This document shows positions 19,923 through 31,067 of a stretch of 64,000 nucleotides of DNA, in pieces. Numbering within the stretch: position 1 is the stretch's first letter; each line of letters starts with the position of its first letter. The notes beneath the pieces are model-generated. The model was not told the origin of the DNA, did no database searches, and saw only the letters and a program-made list of their open reading frames with translations. The stretch covers positions 15,815,001-15,879,000 of the forward strand of contig OX419755.1 in assembly GCA_948567375.1 (NCBI GenBank), in the 5' to 3' direction. Source of the DNA: Lunularia cruciata (taxonomy: Eukaryota; Streptophyta; Marchantiopsida; Lunulariales; Lunulariaceae). The position numbers were made by a program, and so were the translations under genes.

Positions 19923-22900
19923 CTACTCCGATCCGATGTCTACTTCTTACTCGGCTTCCAATCCCAAAGTTACTTCACTTACTACTTTATCCTTGGGTTT
20001 CACAACTCCTAATTCCTCAACTAATTCTAACACTTCTTCATGTCTATAATTACACTAGCAAGTAATCTATCTACCTCCTTATCTCCCAACCCACTCTTCT
20101 CTAATACCTCTGAGGGTAATTCCAAAGATATGTGTACTCCTATGTCATCTACTTTGGGCTTCCCTCTCACAACCTTCCAAATTTTACCTATCTCCAATTT
20201 CACTAAGTCTAATCTAATTGTGATATTGTCTTCCACTTCCAATATCTTCCTATCTACACGAGTTCTGAGACTAATAAGTAAGGCATTCAAGTCTTTATCC
20301 TTTTCATTTCTCGTCTTTGTCTCCTGCACCAACAACTTCAACTCATGTAGTCTTGTCTCTTCAATTTGCACATTGGCTTCTATACTCAACATTGCATTCA
20401 TCTTCATCACTATCTCCTTCAATGGCTCCAGTCTCATTCTTCTCTCCTGTTCTTGATCTGCAAGCCAATCTTCTTTATACATTGCTAGTTCTACTTTGAA
20501 CTAGGCTTTAACCGTCTCCTTCTCCTTCTCCTTCTACACAATCTTCTCCTCTTGATTGCAAAGTAACTCTCTTAATCTTTCTTCCTCTCTATATCTCACT
20601 GTCAACTCTCTTTGCCAGAGCTGCTTCTTATCTTCTACACTCTCCATCACTCTATCAACCTCTTGCTCCTTCTCTGCTACTCTTGCCATAGCATGGATAA
20701 TCTCTAATGTTGAATCAACAAACTATTGTTTCAAGATTTCATACTTTGCTACTTGTCTCTCCCTTGCTATGACATTTTGCTCTATAATTCTCTCTCTACT
20801 CCCCATTTCTCTCTTCAAGTTCTTGATTACTTGGTTCTGTACTACTACATCTACTTGTAGCACTTCTCTTTCCTCCTCACCTCGGATTATACTCATCTTC
20901 AATTTCGAGTTCTCTTCTTCTAATTGAGCTAACACTTGCAATACAGTCTTCACCTTCGGACACTTTGACTACATATCCTTCTTCTTGTGCTCTAACTTTA
21001 CTAACAAGGGGCACACAATCTCCAACAAATACTCTACTCCTTCACTTGGAGTTACCTCGACTTGCGGATGTGTCTCCTTCTTTGCCTATTCCTCACTCAA
21101 CACTTGCCTTCCAACTACAATCACCTTATAGGAATGGATTCTTTGCTCTCCAATTCCACTCTCCACTTCTCTTACCTTACTCAGTCCCACTTCATACTTT
21201 GCCCTACATCTAGAATAGACTCCCATCTGAATTGTAACTCTCTTCTCCTCTTGCTCTAGCTTTTCATCTTCAAGTTTTGGGTTACCTTTCTCCTCAGTCT
21301 CCATCTTGGCTTCCTCTTCTTTAGGTACCAACTGCATCTCCACTCCATAATCTCTAGCACTACTTGTGTTCCCACTTTGCAGCGTGAACTCGGGTTCTTC
21401 CTCCTTTGCCAAGTCTTTGGACTTGCACTCAACCTCCCCTTCCAACTCTTTGTCCGACAATGCGATTACCACCAATTCTCTCCTTGGGTTCACCTTTCTA
21501 GCTTTCCGAGGTCTTGCCTTCTCTACTTCTTCTTCTTCTTCTTCTTCTCCTTGTTGCTCTACTTCTTCTTCTTCTTCTTCTTCTCCTCCTTGTTGACTCC
21601 TCTTCTTCGACTTTGGAGTGCTCACCTTCAACTACACACTTTGCTCCGTCTGCTTGTAGTACTCATTGCTACTCCTGATTTGCAAGATGTACTGTTGCTC
21701 CTCTACATCGACATCTCTTCTCAAGTTGGGGTGGAAATAGGATACCATCTTGTGTCTCTTTGCCGCATTGAGCAAGTTCAGCTCCAAATAGAAGTGGGCT
21801 GCAAATGGCACAATGTAATGTGGAGGTGACTTGTCTCACAAATTCCACATCATCTATCTTGTCCTCTAATGGAAACACTTTGCCCAATTAATTGGCTCTC
21901 TTGCAAATATCTTGGGAAAAACACTACCTGGTGCTTCATCACATAGGTCGTTCTATAACACCCATTTGTGCATGTGTGTGGTATTGTGATATTTAGCTTG
22001 GTATTACAAGTACTTGACAAATATTATTTATATAGATATAAAGGATGGTTCTACATTAGTCATGATTAGCTAGAGTCAGTCATAGCTAAGATAGAGGGGA
22101 CCTTACTTTAGAGGAGGTGGAAAAGATGAGCACCACTATTTTGGATTCTAGTGAGTTGACTTGGTATTATTCCTAGGTGTTTGGCTTTGAGGTAAGAGTT
22201 GAGAACTCTTGGGCCCGCAAGCTTTTTTGTTTTGGATTCGTCTATAGTCCAAGGATAGCCCATGTGAAGGAATCCTTGACTTAGTGGTTGGATCAAGATA
22301 AGATCACATGCTAGTGGAATATGCCCATGTGAATGGATATTCCTTTCTGCTTTTTGACTTTACTTGACTTTTAGTCTAGTAACTTGAGTTACTATGGTAA
22401 TTAGTAAGTTTGGTGCGTAACTATTTCACAAGTATATAAACAAGGAGTGAGGAGGTACTCATCATCCTTTCATTTGCAACTATCTCTCTCTCATTGAGTT
22501 CTCTAGTGAGCAATGTCTTGAGTCTTGGAGTGTTAGCCTTGGTAGAGTATGATGGAGTTAGAATTCCTTGCCTTCTTAGTCCATGGTGTGCTACCATAAT
22601 AGCCATCAGAGGTTCATCCTGAGTGAGAGACAGGCCGGCTCACAATTCTCTCTAGCTTCAAGATCGCCATTAGTGCACTCATAATCCCCCTCTTTACAGG
22701 ATCTTTATAGCTCTCCACTTTGTAGCCATTATTTGTGTGCTTCAAAGAGAAGGCATCTCTCACTTCTTGGGTTTCTTTGGCTAGTTCTTCCTTCCCCAAG
22801 AATGTGGCACCATGCTCTGTGCCTACATCTTTCCCAAGTACTAATCTCCAATCCGACTCTATCTATCGAGCCGGATCCTCTCTTCCCTTCTTCCTTAGGA

Positions 22901-23241
22901 TCATCGACACACTTACTGTTCATGATCTTAGTCATAAAACTTGGACAACTAACATTCCAATTCCATGCCAAGAATGTGATCCAAAGCCTACTCAGGACCT
23001 TGATTCTCATGATCACATCTAACCTCCAAATTGCATGATTTCTCACTACAAATTTGGAGTTCTTCTTCACACCTCCCATCTTTCTCTCTTCCACTCTAAG
23101 TTGGGAGCTATTCATCCTACTGATTCTTGAATTAACTCTCTTGACTTTCTCTCGACATACTAGTGCGTCTTCAACTACACTACCCTTTTCATGATCTCTT
23201 GCAGGACAACTTCTTAATGGCAATGGAAAATTGCTTGTCAT
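19923..23241 (-). pseudogene. C1 LTR-encoded protein, coiled-coil type, unknown function
   Basis: A sense frame starts MTSNFPLPLRS at 23241 and ends ...EVDIGSE at 19923. It is interrupted by the B solo LTR and several stops and frameshifts. The order of regions is the same in C2, C3, C4 and C5. An N-terminal region has AIWRLDVIMRIKVLSRLWITFLAWN, and a conserved KNGYKVESYKDP segment follows. Next come an aromatic segment (HYIVPFAAHFYL type) and an acidic linker, here with two Glu runs (plus-strand CTTCTT repeats at 21524-21590). Last is a long Lys/Glu coiled coil with LDLVKLEIGKIWK. The full protein would be about 850-870 residues. No known family is recognised. Its place inside the LTR, after a TATA box, suggests translation from LTR-initiated RNA. 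Confidence 0.62.
21954..22644 (+). repeat. Element B solo LTR inside C1
   Basis: A 691-bp B LTR (TATAACACCC, TG changed to TA, to GGCTCACA) with flanks GTTC (21950-21953) and ATTC (22645-22648), a 4-bp duplication with one G/A change. There is no internal sequence, so it is a solo LTR. Confidence 0.92.
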
Positions 23242-23260
23242 TGCTTCATCTCTAGCCCAA

Positions 23261-23268
23261 ATTTTATA
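23261..23268 (-). promoter_or_regulatory. Conserved TATA box of element C (C1)
   Basis: TATAAAAT, 373 bp from the C1 start. The same octamer lies 379 bp (C2, 25862), 386 bp (C4, 34246) and 379 bp (C5, 38417) from the starts of the other copies, a short distance before the conserved ATG of the ORF. Confidence 0.65.
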
Positions 23269-23641
23269 GTCCTCCATCTTTCTTCACTTTGAGTTTCTAC
23301 CAAGAAATCACACCTCCTGCATTCTCTTGTCAATGTCAATTTCCCCTCATGCGTATGACCACCGGTTTTGTGAATGGTACCTTCTTGAATGTCTCATCCC
23401 AAAGGAAATTTATTACATTGTCCTTGCCTTGGGTTGAGCGCCCCAAGACAAAGTCTCCTTACTTTGGGTTGCATGCTAACAGGGCAATTCCGAGTACCTC
23501 ACCTTCTGACATGAAGTCACTTTACCTCAAGTTACACCCCAAGGACACCTTTCTTGGCCTTCTTTTGCCATACAAGCGCAATATGACTTCTTCTGTACAC
23601 TTCTTCAAAAATAAGAAAAAAACAAAAATGTAGGTACCACA

Positions 23642-25477
23642 ATAGCATCCACCTTGTGCTCCTTCTTCATTTGGTTTAACTGATTGGAGTCTAATTGAAA
23701 TATGAAGATGGGACTTAATGTATTTTGAAACTATATTGTATCCTCCTTTATCAAAAGCTGCATCCCATTGTATAAATGTATGATCAAGGGTATGAGCTAA
23801 TGAGCTAATGTGCTCTTGGCCCTTTGAAAAGACAAAAATCCTCTATACATGTGAATGGAAAATTTGTCCATAGTCAATAATACTCCTTGAAAACATATGC
23901 TCAAAAGACATTGCTTGGTTAATTAAAAGGTACGTTCTCCTTTATGGTCAAAAAAGTTTCCTAAAGGCTCCTAAAATCGCACATCAAGCTAGATCTTTGT
24001 AATCATAGATTGGAAAATCTATTAGTCAAATGTGTCCCATTTGTCTGATATTTCTTGTGAGCAAAAGTGGATACTAGGCGCTTGTGCCTTGACTCACTCA
24101 GATGGGTTCCAAAATGAGTATCCAATGTGTAACCTCTTGAAGGTCTTGCATCTGCATCCAACATAGTCCTCCACTGTGTGGTAGTCCAATTTTGCACATT
24201 TCCTCTCAAATTCCTGAGCATTAACTTCTTCATACTACAAATTTTAAGGCCTATGTATCTTGATATATATTCCCAATTCAAAAATAAGAAACCAAGATGC
24301 AACTACTTCAATTTTCTTGGTCTAACAGCCATATCCCAAAGATTGATTACCAATGTTTTTAAATTCAAGGAGCTGCAAGTGATCTTGTGGGATGACCCCT
24401 CTGACTATCTAGTCTTTTAACAAAGGTGGTTTTCATATCCAAAGATATTATGCTCACTTTACTCCCAACTTGCTAATTCTTAATTTTTTTGCACTTCTGG
24501 TTAGTAAATTAGCTTATACCTTCTTGAGGTAGAACAATGATGTTGTATCCATTGTCTTTGCCTCAAAGGTCTTTAGTTGCTAAACACTTGTTTCTCCATG
24601 TGAAAGCTCAATTGATAAGTAATGTGCAATTCTTTAGGTGGTGGTGGAGGCCAAATCCAAAAGATTTAAGTGGATTCTCCAGATTCTTTGGAATGAGCTT
24701 TTTTGTGGTTATCCAAAGAAGAACCCATTATTTGGAAGATCTCTTGTCTTTGGAATCTTTGGTATGTCTTCAAGATTGCAAAATCTTTGGAATATTAAAC
24801 TTGTAAGATCTTTGGAATATGATTCTTCAGAATTACTACCATCAATGATCCCCACCATATTCAAAATATATACATTTATTGAAAACTAGTGTATTTTTCT
24901 TTATATAGGAAGAATTTACCTCCCTTCTATACAAAATAGGAGAGTAAGAAACAAAATTTTGAAATTTGACATACTGCAAGTTCTATCAAAGGATTACTTC
25001 CAAAAAATTGATATAGATACATAAAAGTGCTACAAATATACATGGCACTCAACAATGCTTACCATGATTATTCATCAACAACTTCTACAAAGATTCAAAA
25101 TTTTCATAGAGAAATTAAGAAAGCAACAAAGAGCTTTGGCTCTTTCACTTTATTCATCTCTTGTTTTGACTAAGAAAAGAGTACTTCTAATAGATGTATG
25201 CACATGGAAGTGGACATACTCAATGACTAACTAAACCATCAAACAAAATAAAAAATCCAAAGTAACTAAAACTAAAACTAAAACTAACATCTTCCTAACT
25301 ATAAACAAAGAAGCATAATTGCACTTTGTATATGTTTCTACACTATGAAGTCAACTCATGTTCTAAACTATTTACTATGGAATTTAATCTATTTCTGATA
25401 TCTAATACCTCCAAACAAAGATTCTATCTCACTTTTTAAGAAACTCTTATTTATTTGTACTTTAAGATCTGTAGTAA
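23642..25477. other. Unassigned AT-rich DNA
   Basis: About 1.8 kb between C1 and C2. There are short frames on both strands (for example 24003-24302 minus, 24537-24889 plus), but none has a motif I can name. An ACTAAA run occurs at 25264-25284. It may be an old decayed element. Confidence 0.5.
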
Positions 25478-25861
25478 CTCTCTTTGGTTCCACATTTTTT
25501 TTCCTATTTTTGACAAGGAACTGTATAGACAAAGTCATATTGTACCTATATGGTATCAGAAGGTGAAGAACGGTGTCTTTGGGTTGTAACCCAAAGTATA
25601 GTGACTTTGTGTTAGAAGACAAAGTACTGGTATTGGTCCTATCAGCATTCAACCCAAAGTAAGGAAACTTCATCTTGGGGTGCTCAACCGGAGGCAAGGA
25701 TAGTGTAACAACTTTCCTTTGGGGTTGGACATCCAAGAAGGTACCGCACACAAAAATGGCTGGCCTATGAGTGGAGGACAATTGACATTGATAAGAGCAT
25801 GCAAAAGGTGTGATTTCTTGATAGAAGCTCAAAGTGAAGAAAAACTAAGGAGACATACCAT

Positions 25862-25869
25862 TATAAAAT
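25862..25869 (+). promoter_or_regulatory. Conserved TATA box of C2
   Basis: TATAAAAT, 379 bp from the unit start and 19 bp before the conserved ATG at 25889. Spacing and sequence match C1, C4 and C5. Confidence 0.65.
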
Positions 25870-25888
25870 CTGGGATTGAGACAAAGAG

Positions 25889-28473
25889 ATGACAAGTAAC
25901 TTCCCATCACCATCAAGGAGTCATCCTAAGGGAGATCAGGGAAAAGGGATTGGAGTAAGAGATGCACTTGTGCATCAAGAGGAAGTCAAGATTGTTAGTC
26001 TGGGAGTCGGTGGAAGGGTAGTCACCAACCCAAAGTGGAGGAGAGTAAGATGGGAGATGGAAAGAAGAACTTGGAATTTGTAGTGAAAAATCATGCAATT
26101 TGGAGGTTAGATGTGATTGCAAGAATCAAAATCTTGAGCAAGCTTTGGATCACATTTCTATATGGAATTAGAACCTTAGTTTTCTAGGTTTTATGACCAA
26201 GATCATAGAGAGTAAGTTTCTAGAGGGACCCGAGGCAGAGAGTAAGAGAGGAAATCCGGCTTGATGGATAGAGTAAGATGGAGGTTAGTACTCAAAAGAG
26301 AGGTCGGTGAGGAGCAAGAAGTCACATTCTTGGGGAGAGGAGAGGTAGCTGAAGAAACCGAAGGAGTACAAGATGGCTTTTCTTCAAAATGCACAAAGAA
26401 TAGGTATAAGGTTGAGAGTTATAAGGACCCTACAAGGAGAAGCATTGTAGGAGTAATGATGGCCATCTTCAAGTTGGAGCTAACCACTTATGTGATGAAA
26501 CATCAAGCGGTGTTTTCCCATAAGATGTTTGCAGGGGAACCCATCAGCGCATTGAGCAAAGCAGGAACCCATTGAGCAAAGTGCTTTCATCAACGCACAA
26601 GACAAATGGTGTGGAATTTGAGGGATAAGTCACCTCCACACTACATTGTGCCATTTGCAGGCCATGTTTACTTGGGATTGAATCTATTGAATGTGGTGGA
26701 ACAACATAAGATGCTGTCACACTTCAATCCTGACTTAAGAAGAGATGTTGATGCAAATGAGCAACAATAAATTCTTCAAATCAAAAGCAATGACAAGTAC
26801 TACGCACAAATGGGGCAGAGTATAAGATTGGTGGTGAATACTCTAAAGTCAAAGAAGAGGAGTCGACCCAAAGAAGAAGTAGCGGTGATGAGCCATGAAA
26901 GACCAAAAAAGTGAACCCAAAGAAAGACTTGGTGGTAATAGCATTGTTGGAAGAAGAATCAGAAGGTAAGGCCAAGTGCAAATCAGAAGACTCGGAGAGA
27001 GAAGAAGAACTCAAACTCACATTGCAGAGTGGTGAAGCAAGTAGTGAGAGTGAGGATGGAGTGGAGATGCAACCGGTACCCAAGGAAGAAGAGAGAAAGC
27101 TAGAGATGGTAGAAAATGATAACCAAAAGGAAGAAGAGGAAGTTACAAAGAAAGAGGAGAAAAAGGTTATCATTCAAAGAGGTATCCGATCAAGAAGTGT
27201 GATGCATAAGGCGGGGCCAATTCAAAGAAGAAAAATGGAAAGTGAGAGTTTGGGGAGCAAGAAATCAATTCCAATCAGGCAACTTTGGCTAAGAACAAGA
27301 GTATCCAGTGAAGAAGAAGCAAAGAAGAAGAAAAGCCCGCAAGCAGAAGGGAACCCAATCAAAAGGGTGGAGTATCTCTGGTAGATTGTCTGCCTATTAT
27401 TGATGAAGCTAGAGGAAAAGAAGAAAGAAATGTAGTCAAAGTATCTTGATGTAAAAATTGTGTTGTAGGTGCTAGCGCGGTTAGAAGAAGAGAACTTGGA
27501 GTTGAAAGAGAGTATAACCCAATGAGAGGAGCAAAAAGAGGTACTACAAGTAGATGCAGTAGTACAAACTTAGGTGATTGAGAATTTAAAGAGAGAAGTG
27601 GGGAGTAAAGAGAGAATAATAGAGCATAATGTCATAGCCATGGAAAGACAAATAGTTGAGGATGAAATCTTGAAACAGTTTGTTGATTCTTGATTAGAAA
27701 TCATCCATGCTAGGGCAAGGGTAACAGAGAAGGAGTAAGAGCTCGATAGAGTGATGCAAAGTGTAGAAGAGAAGAAGCAACTCTGGCAAAGAGAATTAAC
27801 AGTGAGGTATAGAGAAGAAGAAAGATTGAGGGGGTTACTTTGTATTTTGGAAGAGAAGATAGTGCAGAAAGAAAAGGAGAAGGAGAATGTAAAGGCCAAA
27901 TTTGAGGCAGAACTAGCAATGTATTGGGAAGATTGGCAAAAAAATTGGGAACATGAGAGAAGAATGAGGCTCAGGCCATTGAAGGAGATAGTAGTGAAGA
28001 TGAATGCAATGGTGAGTACTGAAGCCAATGTAAGAATTGCAAAAAACAAGTTAAGATTGTTGGTGTAGGAGATGAGGAGAAGAAATGCAAAGGGTAAGGA
28101 CTTGAATGCTTTACTTATTAGTCTCAAAACTCGTGTAGATAGGAAGATATTAGAAGTGGAAGACAATATCACAATTAGATTAGATTTAGTTAAGTTAGAA
28201 GTAGATAAACTTTGGAAGGACATAAGAGCAAAACCCAAAGTAGAAGAAGTAGGAGTAAAAATATCTTTAGAGTTGCCATTGGAGATGTTAGAGAAAGATG
28301 AGTTGCAAGAAGAAGATGTGTGTAGATTGCCCATGACGGGAATTGCAGATCAAAGTGAAGAGGTGTTAGAATTGGTAGAAGAGTGAGTAGTTGAGAAACC
28401 AGAGGATAGTGTGGTATGAGAGGTTATATTGGGTTTGGAAGCTAAAGAAGAAGTAGACATTGGATTGGAGTAA
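25889..28473 (+). pseudogene. C2 LTR-encoded coiled-coil protein, interrupted
   Basis: It begins MTSNFPSPSRSHPKGDQ and ends EEVDIGLE at the stop at 28471-28473. Long open pieces are 25889-26083, 26261-26575, 26911-27384 (acidic linker, NPKKDLVVIALLEEE then VEMQPVPKEEE), 27751-28068 and 28072-28386 (coiled coil with EKEKENVKAKFEAEL, then NALLISLKTRVDRKILEVEDN). The frame changes once between 26575 and 26911, and stops separate the pieces. Regions and C-terminus match C1 and C5, which shows that the reading is genuine. It is probably structural or nucleic-acid-associated, but the function is unknown. Confidence 0.62.
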
Positions 28474-29270
28474 TAATAGATTTGAGTTTTGAAGGGGCAG
28501 ATATGAAGAGGTGCATTGTCATTTTGGATTTGTATGTAGGAAAAGTTGTTGTAGAACAGTATAGTTGTTAGATAACTACTGAAGAGCTTTACCTATTTAA
28601 TGGTTGAATTGGTAGGATGTGGTTGTTAAGTGCTCATAATTCTGAGAATAGATAAAGCAAAGTGCTGATTTCAGTGCTGTTGCTTGAGCTTAATTCCAAG
28701 TATTAGCATTGTGTTTGTGTTTGTGAGTGTGTGGAGAATTTCAAAGTGCAAATTAGTGTGTTTGTTGGATGTTGGATTCCATAGCCATGATCTTCATTTG
28801 GTGTGTTTGATCTTAAGTGAAGTGCAATCAAAGCAATGTCTTGATAGATCTGAGAGGAATTGTAGTGTTGGTAGTATTCTACAATTGTAGTGCAGCGCAA
28901 TGTTGATGTGAAGCAATTTTGATCAGGGAAGTTGTGCCTTTAGTGGAAGGATAGAACACAATTCTGAGGTGAAGTTGTTTTTTAGTGAAGTGTCATTTTT
29001 GGGAGAGACTGAGTCATCACAATCAAGATTGTTTGGAAAGATTTGATGGAGTTGTGATTAAGTGTGACATTTTTGTGTGACAAGATTGCGAGTCAATGCT
29101 TGTTACTCTCTTTTGGGTCTAGTTTCTACCTAAGAGATTGAAGACACAACCAAGAAGAACTACTTGTTACTATTTGTCTTTGTATTTGGACATTTCTGAT
29201 CAATATCCCTATAGGAACAAACTTTTACTTACCTGATTACCACAAAAGTGATATTTGCCAGGTTGTCACA

Positions 29271-29468
29271 CTCTCTCTAAATTTTGCTTTTGCAAAGGGT
29301 TGCAAAGAAGATGCTTCTTCATAAATATCAACTTGTGCACTTTGGCTTGCATTATGGTGGCATTGATGTTCTCTTGAATTAGCATCATAAGTTAGTTGCA
29401 TACCATTCTTATTGTATTCTCCATCTTTGAAGGTTTTAATTCTTAAATCTTTGCCTCTTCTTTGATAG
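29271..29468. other. Old flank between C2 and C3
   Basis: About 200 bp of AT-rich sequence. It is the left continuation of 44703-45027 before C3 inserted. No feature is seen. Confidence 0.5.
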
Positions 29469-30233
29469 TGACTTGAGACAACCCAACAAGTATCACTTTT
29501 TCAATAATAGTTGAGTAATGATTCATTCCCACAAAGATACTGGTTAGGAATGGTCAAATATGAAGTAAAAAGTAATAATGCAGTTCTTCTTGACTTTTTC
29601 TTTAATCTCTTGGGTACAAACCACACCCAAAAGAGAGTAACAAGCCCAATAGTAACTCTTGTCACAATTAAACATCACCCAAAATCACAATTCTTGATAT
29701 CTTTTCCAAATTGATGTTGATTGAGATGATTCAATTGATATGAAGAAGGCTACTTCACCATAGAGTGACTTTGCCTTGAAATTGTTGTCCACCCCTCCAC
29801 ATAAGGTACACCTTCTTCAGTCAAAATGACTTTCATCAATCTAGTGCCTGCAATCACAAATGTCAAATACTAACAACACTACAGTTCTCATAGATCTATC
29901 AAGGCATTGCTTTGATTGCTTTTCATTTAGGATCAAACAAATAAAATAGAAATAAGAGCTATAGAATCCAACATCTAACACACTCTCATTGAAATACAAA
30001 TTTCTTTGCACACTCACAAATACAAACAACAGACTGACACTCAAAATTAAGCAAAAATATAAGCACTGAGTGTCAGCACTTTGCTTTACTCAACTTCGTA
30101 CTGAATATACAACATTGAAAATGATTGCTTTGAATAGGTAGAGCACTAAGTAGTTAGAAATTTTCTAAACTACTTCAACTATTTCTTACAAATCTCTAGA
30201 TCCAAAGCATCATTCTACCTTTCCATATTTACT

Positions 30234-30346
30234 ACTTCAAATCTGAAAAATATTACTCCTAATCCAATCCCAAAGTTGAAGTAGTAATAGTATGGTGGTC
30301 ATGGAAGTCAAAATCCGCTGAGTGTGTAACAAATCACCTGCCAAAT
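30234..30346 (+). repeat. Direct repeat, left copy, spanning the C3/rRNA joint
   Basis: About 113 bp from ACTTCAAATCTG to CCAAAT, repeated at 30952-31067 with about 10% difference. The first part is element C sequence and the second part is large-subunit rRNA, so the joint itself was duplicated. Confidence 0.85.
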
Positions 30347-30775
30347 TGATTAGCCCAAACTATTACTGCCCCAACTTTGGCTTCTTGATCCAAATCAGTC
30401 GATTAGCCCCAAAACTGATGGCACTAAACCCTGCGACCTACACCCAGCCATCATGGGTGAGTGCAAGGCTTCAATGAGGAGGAGAGCATGGGGGTCATGT
30501 TGCAGCCTCTAGCATGAGCCAAGGTGAAATGGATCTCGATGCAGATCTTGTTGGTAATAGCAAATATTCAAATGAGGACTTTGAAGATTGAAGTGGAGTA
30601 AGGTTCCATGTGAACAACAATTGGACATGGGTTGGTTGATCCTAAGAGATAGGGCAGTCTTGTGTCAAGAGCGCAATGCGCACCGTGTACTGAAAGGGGA
30701 TTGGTTAATATTCCTAAACCAAGTTGCAAGAGTGGATGGTAACATGGCTGAATCCATAGATTGCGGGTGGTGTGA
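30284..30775 (+). rRNA. Large-subunit (25S/28S) rRNA fragment, degenerate, captured in C3
   Basis: The stretch follows the middle of eukaryotic LSU rRNA in order. It has GGTGGTCATGGAAGTC, GTGTGTAACAA.TCACCTGCC, TGCAGATCTTG.TGGTA.TAGCAAATATTCAAATGAG, GGTTCCATGTGAACA, CATGGGTTG.T.GATCCTAAGAGA, and then TTAATATTCCT.AACC. Many C-to-T or G-to-A changes and small indels show it is a pseudogene. A short insertion lies near 30362-30400. It covers about 490 nt of a gene of more than 3 kb. It sits inside a retrotransposon unit and cannot act as rRNA. Confidence 0.88.
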
Positions 30776-30951
30776 TAGAGTAGTAACCATGGTGGCAATG
30801 CTTGAGGTTATCATTGCTATGCAGCAACAAATCAAGCACCTTACTTGTTTGTTGGATGAACAAGATCATCAACAACAAGAGCATATAGAGAAAGTACCAA
30901 TTAGAGGAGGAGAAGACCATATCCAATTTCCAATTTGGCTTCTTGAACCAA

Positions 30952-31067
30952 ACTTCAAATCTAAAAACTATTACTCCTAATCCAATCCAAAATTTGAGGT
31001 AGTAATAGTATGGTGGTCATGGAAGTCAAAATCCACTAAGGAGTGTGTAACAACTCACCTACCAAAT
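30952..31067 (+). repeat. Direct repeat, right copy, with second partial LSU rRNA piece
   Basis: It repeats 30234-30346. The rRNA part (GGTGGTCATGGAAGTCAAAA to ACCAAAT, 31009-31067) keeps AAGGAGTGTGTAAC, which the left copy lost, so the two copies decayed independently. Confidence 0.83.

Larger units (their letters stand above)
17415..23641 (-). mobile_element. Element C copy C1: long LTR plus PBS plus gag, truncated
   Basis: In minus orientation it begins at 23641 (TGTGGTACC...), runs as one long LTR to 19127 (...GGTTGTCACA), then has a PBS at 19102-19119 and gag down to about 17640. It is cut at 17415 by the end of A1, which inserted into it; the rest of its interior would lie left of the window. 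A solo B LTR is nested at 21954-22644. The PBS and gag in the same orientation are the evidence that the 3.8-kb C units are LTRs. Confidence 0.82.
19127..23641 (-). repeat. C1 long LTR (about 3.8 kb without the nested B LTR)
   Basis: Reading the minus strand, it starts TGTGGTACCTACAT and ends CCAGGTTGTCACA. After removal of the B solo LTR it is about 3.82 kb, close to C2 (3788 bp) and C5 (3753 bp). It carries ACTTTGGGT-type motifs in the first 250 bp, a TATA box 373 bp in, a long sense ORF and a conserved tail. Confidence 0.85.
25483..29270 (+). repeat. Element C unit C2, stand-alone 3788-bp long LTR
   Basis: It starts TTTGGTTCCACAT (TGTGGTACC decayed), ends CCAGGTTGTCACA, and is flanked by perfect 5-bp duplications CTCTC (25478-25482 and 29271-29275). 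There is no PBS or gag next to it, so it is a solo LTR or a unit that moves by itself. It contains the TATA box at 25862-25869 and the long ORF. Confidence 0.88.

Noticed and set aside
21524-21600. CTTCTT microsatellite as a separate repeat
   Set aside because: In element sense it encodes two Glu runs in the acidic linker of the C1 protein; the same linker is acidic in all copies. Described there instead.
30588-30980. Open frame of 130 codons across the rRNA fragment
   Set aside because: Most of it reads LSU rRNA sequence, so it is not a protein gene.
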